Source: Myxococcota bacterium
GTDB lineage: Bacteria; Myxococcota_A; UBA9160; UBA4427
Assembly: GCA_029268645.1 (NCBI GenBank)
Contig: JAQWNI010000067.1
Location: forward strand, 1-38,167
Direction: 5' to 3'
DNA length: 38,167 bases
The number at the start of each line of letters is the position of its first letter. Position 1 is the stretch's first letter. Made by a program: the position numbers and the translations under genes. A model generated the notes under the pieces. It was not told where the DNA came from and made no database searches. It saw only the letters and a program-made list of their open reading frames with translations. Positions 1 to 9,164 of this stretch are shown piece by piece.

Positions 1-732
1 GTGAGAAGGGTCGACGAAGCCATCGTAGTCTGCCCTGAGGCTCAAGAGCGACTGGAGAGAATAGGCCTGCCTGAAGGGCGGTGTACAGTGGTTCGAAATA
101 CGCCCGACCCAGCGAGCCTAGTCCGGAACGGTCGGCAGGCACCGATTCTGAAAGAGTGGGAAGACCGCTTTATCGTTTTGTTCTCCGGATTACTGGCCGG
201 AGATCGCGGACTCGATACGGCGATCGAGGCGATGCAACGGCTCGAGGCACAGCGCCCGAGTCGGTTTTGTCTGCTGATCGTAGGAGACGGTCCGGTCCAG
301 GAGAGGCTTGAGGCGCTGACTCGGAAAAAAGGACTGGAGGACTGTATTCGTTTCCTGGGGCGAGTGCCCTACAGCGAACTGGGAGACCTCATCAGTGGCT
401 GCTCGCTGGGGATCTTGCCTTTTCGGCAATGCCCCCACATTGATTCGAGTCTGGCTAATAAGCTTTTCGAGTATATGTCTTTGGGGTTGCCTGTGGTGGC
501 CAGCGATGTCCCGCCTCACCGAAGAGTCATTGAGGATGCCGGGAATGGGCTTCTTTCAGAACCGGGCAGCCCTGAAGCCTTGGCTCGGGCCATTCTTGCC
601 TGTGAGGAAGATCCGAAACAGCTGGCAGAGTTTGCCCGAGCCGGCCAGCGGGCTGTTTTGGAGGGCTACAGTTGGGCCCATGACGGCGAACGCTTGGTAG
701 AGGTTGTCTCACGATTCGCTCCTCAAGCTTGA
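1..732 (+). CDS. Glycosyltransferase family 4, C-terminal part (5'-truncated by window edge)
   Basis: This is the C-terminal GT-B domain of a family 4 glycosyltransferase, which would transfer a nucleotide-activated sugar onto a lipid-linked glycan at the cytoplasmic membrane face. Visible signatures are FIVLFSGLLAGDRGLD at the start of the donor-binding fold, LLIVGDGP, FLGRVPYSEL and the donor-binding E-x7-E-like stretch KLFEYMSLGLPVVASDVP. About 243 residues are present, whereas the family is usually 350-400, so the N-terminal acceptor domain lies upstream and the GTG at base 1 is not a real start. It is the first visible gene of an EPS locus and ends about 60 bp before a co-oriented deacetylase. 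The sugar specificity cannot be read from the sequence. Confidence 0.88.
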   Translation: MRRVDEAIVVCPEAQERLERIGLPEGRCTVVRNTPDPASLVRNGRQAPILKEWEDRFIVLFSGLLAGDRGLDTAIEAMQRLEAQRPSRFCLLIVGDGPVQERLEALTRKKGLEDCIRFLGRVPYSELGDLISGCSLGILPFRQCPHIDSSLANKLFEYMSLGLPVVASDVPPHRRVIEDAGNGLLSEPGSPEALARAILACEEDPKQLAEFARAGQRAVLEGYSWAHDGERLVEVVSRFAPQA

Positions 733-794
733 ATTCGTGCAGCGGTGGCATCTTTCATCAAGGACTGGCGCCCAGGCTGTCTCACTAAGGGTAG

Positions 795-1655
795 ATGGAT
801 CAGAGAGCAGGGAAGGGGGCACTTCCTGCACGCAAAAAGGAAAATCACCTGAAGATGTTTGAGCCGACGATGATCGCGAAGTTGTGGCGATGGCTGGGGC
901 TCGGGCGGATCGATCAGTCCTCGGGCCCCTTGGTGGTGATGTATCACGGGCTAGGGGGAGAGGATGGTCTGATTCCCTCTGAGTTCGATGCGCAATGTTC
1001 TCATCTATCAGCCCACTACGAGATTGTTCCTCTCCGCGATGCCGTCGCCGTCCTTGGGCGCCCAGAGGCTAGGCAACTTGCGTCGATCACTTTCGACGAT
1101 GGGTACTGTGACTTTGCGGAGTTTGCGATCCCGATCCTAAAAAGCCACGGTCTTCACGCAACGCTATTTGTCCCGGCGGGAAAGCTAGGGACCCACAATG
1201 AGTGGGATGAGGGTGAAAGAGCGCGGCGTCCCATCCTGGATGAGGTCAGTCTGAGAGCACTCGATCGTGATCACGTGGAGATTGGCGCCCATGGTTGGAC
1301 GCATTGTCGAATGGCAGGACTGAATCACAGAGAACTCCAGAAGGAGACAGTTCATGCTCGGCGTAAGCTAGAAGAATTGGTCGGCGTAAAGGTGGATCTC
1401 TTTGCCTATCCCTATGGGCAACTCGATGATTTTGATGCTTCTGCGGAGATTGCGGTTCGCGAGGCGGGTTTTACAGCGGCGTGTTCGACCCACTACGGTC
1501 GGGGCAGCGGTCTAAGAGAGCGCTACCGGCTTCGGCGGATCGGGGTGGAGCCGGGGGACTCACTAGAGGTTTTTGAAGCCAAAATCCGGGGTGATTACGA
1601 TTGGCAGACCCCAAAGGAACGATTGGGCGCTTGGCTTCGTCGCCGGACAAGGTGA
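795..1655 (+). CDS. Polysaccharide deacetylase family protein (NodB-like, CE4)
   Basis: This is a CE4/NodB-fold hydrolase likely to remove N- or O-acetyl groups from the polysaccharide or its precursor. The strand PLVVMYHGL is followed by TFDDGY at residues 99-104, which supplies the catalytic base and a metal-binding Asp. HGWTH at 166-170 supplies the two metal-binding histidines, and FAYPYGQ is the usual substrate-groove motif. The length of 286 residues is normal. There is no signal peptide, so it may act in the cytoplasm or be exported in another way. ATG 795 follows an AAGGG about 4 bases upstream. ATG 855 is an alternative start that better matches the usual short N terminus. Its orientation matches the preceding glycosyltransferase, and it converges on the next gene. 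Confidence 0.88.
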   Translation: MDQRAGKGALPARKKENHLKMFEPTMIAKLWRWLGLGRIDQSSGPLVVMYHGLGGEDGLIPSEFDAQCSHLSAHYEIVPLRDAVAVLGRPEARQLASITFDDGYCDFAEFAIPILKSHGLHATLFVPAGKLGTHNEWDEGERARRPILDEVSLRALDRDHVEIGAHGWTHCRMAGLNHRELQKETVHARRKLEELVGVKVDLFAYPYGQLDDFDASAEIAVREAGFTAACSTHYGRGSGLRERYRLRRIGVEPGDSLEVFEAKIRGDYDWQTPKERLGAWLRRRTR

Positions 1656-1785
1656 AAAGGATGGCGCCGTTGACCAGAAGGGCGGTCAACCCCGGATTCG
1701 TTTGAACGAGAGGGGCTCCCTTGGGCTCATGCTTTTTCCTCGATTGTTTAATTGAGATCGTGTGGAGTTACGTGGGTCGCTGTTC

Positions 1786-3132
1786 TTATGCCCGACTGAG
1801 ACCCCGGATTAGGCGAAGTTTTCCGGAGCGCTCTCGGTCCAGTTGGGGAACAACCGTAACTTGGCATCGAAGGCGTTGCTCGGACATTTTTTCGACTCTT
1901 TTCGCCAAGGCCTCGCCGTGACGCGTCTGGTATCCGGGCAGAGTCACGACTCGAATCTCGATGGCGTCCGGTGATATCTGACAGAACTGTGCTTGGAGAA
2001 CAGGAACGCCTGATTCTCGGGCCTCTTCGATCATGTAAAGAAAAAACTCACCGTGGTAGCGGGTTCCATCCGCGGTCTGGACGAAGTCATACGCGCGGCC
2101 GAAGACTTTGCGGAATCCCGGGAGTCCCCGCCCACACGCGCAATCTGACGGATGAGGCACGACGCGATCTCCAATTTCGTATCGAATAAGCGGTGTTGCC
2201 AGATTGCGGAGGTCCGTCACGATCAGAGCCTGCGCGTCTGGTTCTTGCTCAGTGGGGTCGGGCTTGAGTTCTAAGTACAAATTCTCGGCCATAGCGTGCA
2301 AGATGCCTTGCTCACATTCGTAGAGAACGGCCCCGACCTCTCCGCAGCCATACTCGTTATAAACGGGCGCCTGGAACGATTCTCGAACCAGATTGCGGTC
2401 GCCTTCTGTGAGCATCTCGGATGTAGTGACTACCGCCTTGATGCCCAGGTCTTGGAGAGGAAGCCCTTCAACCTGGCAGTAGCGAGCAAATTCAGTGAGC
2501 ATCGAAACGTAGCCATAGGCCCAGTGGGCCTGCTGGTTTTTGAGCTGTGTGTAGTAGCGCTTTAGATCTTCCGGACCAAAGGCGAAAGCGGAGAACCGAG
2601 ATCGGTTAAGAACCCAGTCGATTGCCCGGTATCGAGCGCGGCTCCGTGCTTGAATGGGGGTGCCCCAGAAGCGTGCCTGGCGGTCTCCGGGCTGAACTCC
2701 GTACCATCGGTAGGAGCGCCAAGATGCGGCTTGTTCTGCGGCGGTGGCCCATCGATTTTTTCGGAGTTGCACAGCGAGGCCGGTTGAGCCGCCTGTTGTT
2801 TTCCAGCTGGTGGTTCCGGGCGGTCTCGATGACTGAAGATCAGTATTGTGTTCCACTAGGTGCTGTTTTTGGAGAAGCGGAAATTCAGAGAGATGCGATG
2901 CGTTCAAATGGCGAGGAGAGAGCCCTTTTTCCTCTGCGATCGTTCGGTAGTAGGCCGTATTCTGAGCCGCATGACGAAGGATGAGGCTGATCCGCTTCTC
3001 TTGCTCGGCGCGGTGCTGTTCAGGGCTCCACCATTGGGACTTCTCGTATCGCCGTAGAAGAGAAAAAACCGGTTCACCCCGTGCCCAGGTAGCCGGTCGA
3101 TAAACGAAATTGCGAGCAATCCAAGGTTGCAC
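1786..3132 (-). CDS. CapK/PaaK-like adenylate-forming enzyme (phenylacetate-CoA ligase family)
   Basis: This 448-residue protein belongs to the phenylacetate-CoA ligase/CapK group of the ANL superfamily, which activates a carboxylic acid as an acyl-adenylate. Visible signatures are the phosphate-binding motif TTGGSTG (residues 112-118), the aromatic/acid motif NEYGCGEVGAV and the hinge region TDLRNLATPLIRYEIGDRV. CapK-like members are common in capsule and EPS loci, where their substrate is mostly unknown. Modification of the glycan with an acyl or amino-acyl group is an inference. Translation probably starts at GTG (3132) with a GGAG about 12 bases upstream. It is transcribed divergently from the asparagine synthase gene across a 516 bp gap and converges on the deacetylase. 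Confidence 0.85.
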   Translation of the reverse strand: MQPWIARNFVYRPATWARGEPVFSLLRRYEKSQWWSPEQHRAEQEKRISLILRHAAQNTAYYRTIAEEKGLSPRHLNASHLSEFPLLQKQHLVEHNTDLQSSRPPGTTSWKTTGGSTGLAVQLRKNRWATAAEQAASWRSYRWYGVQPGDRQARFWGTPIQARSRARYRAIDWVLNRSRFSAFAFGPEDLKRYYTQLKNQQAHWAYGYVSMLTEFARYCQVEGLPLQDLGIKAVVTTSEMLTEGDRNLVRESFQAPVYNEYGCGEVGAVLYECEQGILHAMAENLYLELKPDPTEQEPDAQALIVTDLRNLATPLIRYEIGDRVVPHPSDCACGRGLPGFRKVFGRAYDFVQTADGTRYHGEFFLYMIEEARESGVPVLQAQFCQISPDAIEIRVVTLPGYQTRHGEALAKRVEKMSEQRLRCQVTVVPQLDRERSGKLRLIRGLSRA

Positions 3133-3648
3133 GAGCTGTATGAACTCCGTAGGGCGGGCCTCAAAACGGCCCTTGTTCGATGAGGTTTTGCAGTGAATGA
3201 TCAGCGATTGGACCGATTCCGTTACTCTATCGGCTGTTCTGGAGCTGGCTCAAGGGCGAGACAATCAGTCATTTTGGTGGTTCAGCTGCTTCAAGTTGAG
3301 TAGACGAGGTGCCGATTTGAGATTTACAGTTTTTTCGGCAAACTCATCGTAGCTGGGTGACTGAGATCAGAACCATGCTGGCTCTTTTGTAGGGGTTATG
3401 CCCCGAAAAGTGAAGGTTGTCCGCTCTCGTTCAAAACCTGGAGAAACGCTGGATAGATGGGCCTTGGGATTGAGAGGCCGACGAGGGTTCGGCGTTCCCA
3501 AGTCATTGAGATACCCCGGGCCCAGCCCCCTCGAACGAGGGCAGCCGCGCTTGGGATTGGCCGATCAGAAAATGCGAATGCGGCTCGGTGATTCACGCCG
3601 GGCAGGGCCAATCGCCCGTTCTCGGAGTCAAGAAAGGATTCGGCCACT
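3133..3648. promoter_or_regulatory. Divergent intergenic region between capK-like and asnB-like genes
   Basis: This 516 bp stretch separates two divergent genes and must contain the start signals for both. Open frames inside it have no recognisable protein motif and run into the antisense or alternate frames of asnB. I could not find a -35/-10 pair or a sigma54 element that I would defend. The part around 3180-3400 is more AT-rich than the flanking genes. A short GGGG/CCCC inverted repeat lies near 3391-3403, but it is too weak to name. Confidence 0.35.
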
Positions 3649-5520
3649 ATGTGTGGGATCGGTGGAGTGCTGGCGGCCCCGGGAGTCTCATCCCCCCATC
3701 GGAGAGAACTCGAAACCATGCGGGAAGGTCTCCGCCATCGAGGCCCGGACGATTCGGGGATTTTCGAGGAGGGTCGAGCCGGTCTCTGTCATACCCGGCT
3801 GGCGGTTCTCGATCTGTCTCCGCAGGCGGCGCAGCCGATGATTTCGAGTAACCGGCGTTATGTCCTGTGCTTTAACGGTGAAATTTACAATTATCGATCA
3901 CTCAGAGATGAGCTTCGGCAGGCAGGGCTTGCTTTCCGAACCGATGGGGATAGTGAGGTGATTCTCGCCCTGATGGAGTCGGGCGGCCAAGCGGCCTTGA
4001 CCCGACTCAAAGGGATGTTTGCGATCGCGCTCTACGATCGCGAAAGTCAAAATTTGTTGCTGATGAGAGATCGCTTGGGGATCAAACCTCTCTTTTATCA
4101 GATGGATGAGACTGGGCTTCGTTTTGCCTCGGAACCCAAAGCACTGAAAGCAGCGACCGGATCGCCGTCTTCTGCCCGGGTGGGGGAGTACCTCGCTTTT
4201 CGTCATGCAGCTGAATCCGAGAGCCTGTTGCCCGAGATTCGGACCCTTCTCCCTGGCCAAGCCCTCCTGACCGATGGACGTAACCTGGAATTCACTCAAT
4301 GGTGGTCGGCGGGTCGCAGCCCAGACGGGGCCTCTTTGATGACCTCCAGCGTTGTCGAGAATGCTGTTCGGAGGCAATTGGTTTCGGACGTGCCGGTTGG
4401 CGTATTCCTGTCTGGAGGTGTTGACTCCGCTCTGGTCACCGCGGCTGCTTCCGATGCGCTGCCGAGTCTGGACACGTTCACAGTCGGGTTTCAGGAAGCG
4501 GGTTGGGATGAGTCGGCCCGAAGCCGAGTGGTTTCTGAGGCCTGCGGTACCAAAAGCCACGTGATTCAGCTCACCCCTTCGGAGTACGTGGCCGATCTGG
4601 GTCGCGCAATTTGGCATCTCGATTCCCCGTTGAATCACGCGCACTCCGTCCATCTACTCCGTCTCGCTCATTTTGCACGACAGAGAGTGACTGTGGCTTT
4701 AACGGGTGAAGGGGGAGATGAATTATTTGGTGGCTACCCTCGCTATCGCCTAGCTCGTCTTGCTTTTTTGCTCAGCGATTTGCCGGGGGTGCATGCCGAT
4801 TGGCTTCGGCGTCGAGCGGGCCGCTGGGGCCCGCGCGCGAAGCGAGTCTTCGAAGCGGTGAGTCAAGGACCGGTTGCCGCCGCAGCCATCAATTCTGCCT
4901 TCCTGCCGATCGAAGAGGCAGCTCGTCTGGCCGGATGCTCCGATGTCGAGTCTGTTCTGGGTCCGAGGCTGAAGATTCTGGAAGAGGTAAAATCCGCCAG
5001 TGCTGACCCGATGGCACGGTTGTTGGCACTCGAGCGGCGAACCTATATGGTGTCTCTACTGCAGCGTATGGATCGCATGAGTATGGCGGTGGGGCTTGAA
5101 TGTCGCGTCCCTTTGATGGACGAGGCAGTTTTCGATCATGCTTCGAGTTTGTCCTCGACGGAACTCGTGACGCTCCGAGACAGTAAGGTTCCGCTTCGGA
5201 GGGCTGTGGAGGCTCGCTTTGGGCGGCGCTATGCGCAGCTGCCCAAATCGGGTTTTGGAGTACCCGTCGGCGCCTGGCTTCGAGCCGATACGGCCTTTCG
5301 GAATATGACCACGGCCTTGATCCACAGTGATGCAATGAAAAGCCGCGGCTGGTTGGACGTGGTCGAAGCGAAGAGGTACCTGAAAGAGCACTGCGAGGAA
5401 TTGGCGGACCATTCGGAGGCGCTTTGGGGAATCGTGAATCTCGAGCTGTGGGCACGGATTTGCGTCGACGGTGAAGGACCCGAGGTGACCTCAAACAAAG
5501 CGGGCTTCTTTGATGTGTAA
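3649..5520 (+). CDS. asnB: Asparagine synthase (glutamine-hydrolysing)-type amidotransferase of the EPS locus
   Basis: This class II glutamine amidotransferase would hydrolyse glutamine and pass ammonia to an adenylated carboxylate. The start is fixed by MCGIGGVL, since Cys2 is the N-terminal nucleophile after Met removal. HRGPDDSG and FNGEIYNY complete the glutaminase domain (about residues 1-190). The synthetase domain has the PP-loop SGGVDSALV from residue 255 and the ATP-site motif LTGEGGDELFGGY. The length of 623 residues agrees with the family. In EPS loci such proteins are thought to amidate uronic acids or similar carboxylates rather than to make free asparagine. That role is inferred from context, and the exosortase-associated amidotransferase subfamily is possible but not proven. 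The O-antigen-ligase-like gene starts 33 bp downstream, so the two are probably co-transcribed. Confidence 0.92.
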   Translation: MCGIGGVLAAPGVSSPHRRELETMREGLRHRGPDDSGIFEEGRAGLCHTRLAVLDLSPQAAQPMISSNRRYVLCFNGEIYNYRSLRDELRQAGLAFRTDGDSEVILALMESGGQAALTRLKGMFAIALYDRESQNLLLMRDRLGIKPLFYQMDETGLRFASEPKALKAATGSPSSARVGEYLAFRHAAESESLLPEIRTLLPGQALLTDGRNLEFTQWWSAGRSPDGASLMTSSVVENAVRRQLVSDVPVGVFLSGGVDSALVTAAASDALPSLDTFTVGFQEAGWDESARSRVVSEACGTKSHVIQLTPSEYVADLGRAIWHLDSPLNHAHSVHLLRLAHFARQRVTVALTGEGGDELFGGYPRYRLARLAFLLSDLPGVHADWLRRRAGRWGPRAKRVFEAVSQGPVAAAAINSAFLPIEEAARLAGCSDVESVLGPRLKILEEVKSASADPMARLLALERRTYMVSLLQRMDRMSMAVGLECRVPLMDEAVFDHASSLSSTELVTLRDSKVPLRRAVEARFGRRYAQLPKSGFGVPVGAWLRADTAFRNMTTALIHSDAMKSRGWLDVVEAKRYLKEHCEELADHSEALWGIVNLELWARICVDGEGPEVTSNKAGFFDV

Positions 5521-5553
5521 TAGTGCTTCCAGGTCGCTGGGTTGGGGGCAGGG

Positions 5554-6915
5554 ATGAGCCGGCTGTTGCTTGGACGGGGGCAGGGAGATCCGTCATCTCC
5601 GGATACACAAATGCCAGCGAAAGCAGAGCCGCTTGTAGATTCAGGCTCTCCTGCGGCCGTCGCTCAGCGGTCGTTCGTGCGCGGAAGCATCCCCAAGCCT
5701 CCGGCCGTCTATCTGTGGGCTGTCATTCTTTTTGTGGTGCTCGAAGTGGCGCGACCACCGGTAATTACCGAACTGAAACTTCAGATTTTGATCGGTGTTG
5801 GCCTCCCGGTTTCCTTGGCTTTCAGCAAACTTCGATGGTGGCACCCGATGATGACTGTTTGGGTGTTGATTCTTGCGGAGACTGTGATCCAAGTGCCGGT
5901 GTCCTCCAATAATTACACCGCCTACATGTTCTCGAGGGGAGCCTTCGCTGCGGTGGGGATCGCGCTGAGTATTGCGTGGGTGCTGCAAGATCTCCGATCT
6001 CTGCGGTGGACTCTTGTCGTATGGATTGTTTCCTTCGGATATGTAGGGATTTACGGGATCACCCATGGTGGACACGGGCCAAGTGGCTTTACGGGGGACG
6101 AGAACGATCTTGCGCTTGCCTGTTGCACCGCTTTGCCGCTTGCTTTTTTTGGTTTTGAGCGACTGGAGGGCGCAGTGCGCTGGTGTGCGGGAGCTCTCAC
6201 GGTCGTCTTTGTTGTGGCGATCATTGTGAGCTTCTCGCGGGGTGGATTTTTGGGACTCGCTGGGGTCGGATTGTTCTGTTTTTACTTTTCCCGATTCAAG
6301 GGTCGCAATATTGCACTGGGTTTGGTGGCGATTCTTGTTTTTTTTCTATTTGCTCCCCAGGAGTACATCGATGAAATTAATTCAATTCAGAACACAGATG
6401 AGGGAACCGCAGAGACTCGCCGATTTCTGTGGGAAGCGGGATTTAATATGTGGAAGGACAATCCGATCATTGGTGTTGGAGGAGGAGGCTCTCCCTATTT
6501 GATTGACCAGTATGTGCCAGAACCCGAGGCCGACGGCGATATGTATCAAGACCGCATATTCAGCGAGCGGGGTTGGGGGGGCAGGGCCTTGCATAGCTTA
6601 TACTTTCAGCTCTTAGCGGAGTTTGGATTGGTCGGTGTTTTTCTTTACTCTGCTCTCGTCTATCTCCATTTTAGTGGCCTCGGTCGATTACGGGCAGATG
6701 TGGCGGGGGCTCTGCCTCCAAGACACCCCTTGAGGCGGTGGACTGAGTTGCTGACCGGTAGCTTGACAGGGTCGATGGTGGGATTCTTGGTACCTGCTTT
6801 TTTTCTATCGGTGATGAATTATCCGTACTTCTGGTACCTGAGCGCCTTTGGCTTGGCGGTTGATCGGACGATTCGAATCCAGTTAGCTGCGGAGACTGTG
6901 AAAGCACAGCCATGA
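5554..6915 (+). CDS. O-antigen ligase / Wzy polymerase-like membrane protein
   Basis: This is a polytopic inner-membrane protein with about ten or more hydrophobic segments. It belongs to the O-antigen ligase/polymerase (Wzy_C) family, which joins lipid-linked glycan units on the periplasmic side. Visible signatures are SFSRGGFLGL, the loop starting GVGGGGSPY, and ALHSLYFQLLAEFGLVGV, which resembles the conserved HNxYLxxxxExG loop. I chose ATG 5554 because it follows a purine-rich GGGGGCAGGG, although an in-frame TTG lies 12 bases upstream. The stop codon overlaps the ATG of the ATP-grasp gene (ATGA at 6912-6915), which indicates translational coupling. Sequence alone cannot decide between polymerase and ligase. 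Confidence 0.85.
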   Translation: MSRLLLGRGQGDPSSPDTQMPAKAEPLVDSGSPAAVAQRSFVRGSIPKPPAVYLWAVILFVVLEVARPPVITELKLQILIGVGLPVSLAFSKLRWWHPMMTVWVLILAETVIQVPVSSNNYTAYMFSRGAFAAVGIALSIAWVLQDLRSLRWTLVVWIVSFGYVGIYGITHGGHGPSGFTGDENDLALACCTALPLAFFGFERLEGAVRWCAGALTVVFVVAIIVSFSRGGFLGLAGVGLFCFYFSRFKGRNIALGLVAILVFFLFAPQEYIDEINSIQNTDEGTAETRRFLWEAGFNMWKDNPIIGVGGGGSPYLIDQYVPEPEADGDMYQDRIFSERGWGGRALHSLYFQLLAEFGLVGVFLYSALVYLHFSGLGRLRADVAGALPPRHPLRRWTELLTGSLTGSMVGFLVPAFFLSVMNYPYFWYLSAFGLAVDRTIRIQLAAETVKAQP

Positions 6916-8105
6916 TCCGAGTTCTGGTCACGGATGGTCAAGAGCGGGCTTCGCTTGCGGTGACGAGATCGCTGGGCGCCTGGACTGAAGTTCATGTGAT
7001 GGCGGACAGGAAAGGGTCGCTGAGTGGCGTCTCTCGCTGGGCGGTTCGAGAGCACCTTGTACCCGACGCTCTGGCTGATTCAGATGGATTCAATGAATCA
7101 TTGAAAAATGTGGTTCAAGAGTACGCCATCGACGTCATTTTCCCGATGACTGATAGAACCTGCGTATGTCTTTTGCCAATTCGAGACGAATTGCCCGACG
7201 TAACAATTGTGGCTCCAGACTTCAAAGTCTATTCGCAGCTCAGCGATAAGGCGCAGCTGATCGATATTGCCTCGCGACATGGAATCGCGGCGCCAGCGGG
7301 CGCGCGAGTTTCCTCATTGTCCGAAGCCCTTCATCAGAGCGAGAAGATTTGTTGGCCGGTTGTCTTGAAGCCCCTCACTTCTGTGTCGACAGACTTGAAC
7401 AGTGGTCCCGTGCAATCTCCCGCGGTTAGAATTGTGAGCGACCCTGAGGCGTTAGCGAAAGCATGGGCTGAGACGAAGTGTTCTGAGGTCCTGATTCAAC
7501 GTTATGTGGAAGGCTGGGGGGAAGGCGTTTTTGTACTGCGGGTACAGGGCAGAACCTGTGCCATTTTTGCCCACAGGCGGTTGCGGGAGAAGCCTCCGGG
7601 AGGAGGCGTGAGCGTTCTCCGGGAGTCCGTTGCAGTCGACGGACGCGTGCTCTCTCGACTTGAGGCGCTCTTAGATGAGGTTGATTTTGAGGGTGTCGCG
7701 ATGGCGGAGTTCAGGACGGATGGCTCTGAGTACTGGCTGATGGAGTTCAACGTTCGTTTCTGGGGCTCACTACAGCTCGCCATTGATGCCGGTGTAGATT
7801 TTCCGCGTTTAGCCCTCGAGGCGTTTAGGAGCAGCTCGGTGGTGGGCGAGAAGGCATCCGGGTTTCGTCTCGGCGTTCGGTCCCGATGGCTCTTGGGTGA
7901 CTTGGATCACGCCCTCGCACTGGCGAGAGGTCGAGTCGATACGAAGGGTCGAAGAGGGTTGGTGGCGGCCCTGAGAGTCCTATTCCTGCCCACAGGACCG
8001 GGGTGTCGGTGGGAAGTTTTGAGGGTGTCGGATTTTCGGCCCTTCTGGGCGGAAGTTAAGCTGTGGCTTGCAGCGGCGCTGCGTCGGGCGCCGAGTGCGG
8101 ACTGA
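6912..8105 (+). CDS. ATP-grasp family ligase
   Basis: This 397-residue protein has an N-terminal nucleotide-fold segment beginning MIRVLVTDGQERASLAVTRSL, typical of carboxylate-amine ligases. It is followed by an ATP-grasp domain (about residues 115-305) with WPVVLKPL, VLIQRYVEGWGEGVF and the metal-binding strand WLMEFNVRFWGSLQLA. Such enzymes form an acyl-phosphate and join a carboxylate to an amine or thiol. Its substrate is unknown. Its position after the O-antigen-ligase-like gene, with a 4 bp overlap, suggests glycan modification or an amino-acid linkage. The last 50 bases overlap the convergent deacetylase gene on the other strand. Confidence 0.83.
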   Translation: MIRVLVTDGQERASLAVTRSLGAWTEVHVMADRKGSLSGVSRWAVREHLVPDALADSDGFNESLKNVVQEYAIDVIFPMTDRTCVCLLPIRDELPDVTIVAPDFKVYSQLSDKAQLIDIASRHGIAAPAGARVSSLSEALHQSEKICWPVVLKPLTSVSTDLNSGPVQSPAVRIVSDPEALAKAWAETKCSEVLIQRYVEGWGEGVFVLRVQGRTCAIFAHRRLREKPPGGGVSVLRESVAVDGRVLSRLEALLDEVDFEGVAMAEFRTDGSEYWLMEFNVRFWGSLQLAIDAGVDFPRLALEAFRSSSVVGEKASGFRLGVRSRWLLGDLDHALALARGRVDTKGRRGLVAALRVLFLPTGPGCRWEVLRVSDFRPFWAEVKLWLAAALRRAPSAD

Positions 8106-8967
8106 TCGAATACTTGGGAAGGCGTTCGTCGGCTCGGAGCGACTCGATGACATCGCGAAGCGGTGAGAAGTGATGGGTAGCCAAAATGCGCTGGAGTCTC
8201 GGCAGCGTCTGATCTAGGTGCCAGTAGTGATTCACCCGAACCGCGGTGCTGACTTCCTGACGCGGTTGATCTGGATCGACTTCCCAAGGGTGTAGGTACA
8301 AGACCGTGGGCTCTCGCCGACGATTGAGTCGCTGAAATCCCCAGCGGAAGAGTGATGCCGGAAGGAATCGCAGGTAGGCCCCTCCGGCCCAAGGTAGATT
8401 CGTCTTTCCAAAGGGCAGTGTGGTCATCGGGAACTCAATTAGGCTTCCCCCCTCAGGCAAGTGGAGGGTTTGGGGAAGCCGGGGGAAATCAGGAATGCCA
8501 TACCGATGATGCCGGATGGGGAAGATCGAGGAGTCATACTCGAAGCCCTGTTCGGCCAGCACGTCGAGGGCCCAAAGAGATTTTTCTGTAATTGAATAAC
8601 TCGGGGCGCGATAACCCAGTACGCGCTGACCGCAGGCGTCCTGAATGGCCGCCTTGGCACGTCTGAGATCCTCCGTAAATCGTTCTCGGCCAATTTCGTA
8701 CACGAGTTCATGGCCGTAACCATGGCAGGCAATCTCGTGGCCCCGCTCAGCGACTTCTCGAATCAGGGCGGGTTCTCTTTCGGCAACCCATCCCAACACG
8801 AAAAAAGTTGTTGAGATGCTGTTTTGCTCGAAGAGATCGAGGAGCCTACGGGTATTGTCAGCAACGCGGCGAGGTTGCTTGTCCCAATCTTTCCGGGCGA
8901 TACACCCATCAAAATTTGAGACCTGGAAGTAGTCCTCTAGGTCGACGGAGAGTGCATTGAGCTGCAT
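8056..8967 (-). CDS. XrtA-system polysaccharide deacetylase (DUF3473 type)
   Basis: This CE4-fold protein of 303 residues has the layout of the exosortase/XrtA-associated deacetylases (TIGR03006-like). It opens with LSVDLEDYFQVSNF, the family form of the catalytic Asp region. ACHGYGHELVY carries the metal-binding histidines, GYRAPSYSI is the RxPY/S-like motif, and a C-terminal stretch including VLYLHPWEVDPDQPR matches the DUF3473 extension. It probably deacetylates the exopolysaccharide. There is no signal peptide. The gene ends inside the 3' end of the ATP-grasp gene (50 bp convergent overlap). The sugar transferase lies upstream on the same strand after a gap of about 200 bp that shows no clear terminator. 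Confidence 0.92.
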   Translation of the reverse strand: MQLNALSVDLEDYFQVSNFDGCIARKDWDKQPRRVADNTRRLLDLFEQNSISTTFFVLGWVAEREPALIREVAERGHEIACHGYGHELVYEIGRERFTEDLRRAKAAIQDACGQRVLGYRAPSYSITEKSLWALDVLAEQGFEYDSSIFPIRHHRYGIPDFPRLPQTLHLPEGGSLIEFPMTTLPFGKTNLPWAGGAYLRFLPASLFRWGFQRLNRRREPTVLYLHPWEVDPDQPRQEVSTAVRVNHYWHLDQTLPRLQRILATHHFSPLRDVIESLRADERLPKYSISPHSAPDAAPLQATA

Positions 8968-9164
8968 GACTTGACCGCCTTATGAATCAATAGGTGGTTT
9001 CACGTCGAGAAGGCCGAGTTTGTCTAAAGAGATCCGTCTTTTCGAATCTCAACCAAGATGCCATAAGGCGGAGACTCTTTCAGCCCCGTGAATAGGGTTC
9101 GACTCTGCGCCACGGTTTTCTTTAGTTGGACGGCTCGGCAAGCTGATCCGATGCCGTTTCTGGT

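Noticed and set aside
3398-3841. Plus-strand frame of 147 residues before asnB
   Set aside because: It overlaps the conserved AsnB N terminus in another phase and has no recognisable features. I treat it as intergenic/shadow.
4889-5608. Long minus-strand frame (239 residues) inside the asparagine synthase gene
   Set aside because: It is antisense to conserved AsnB sequence, with biased Pro/Arg/Ser composition typical of shadow frames.
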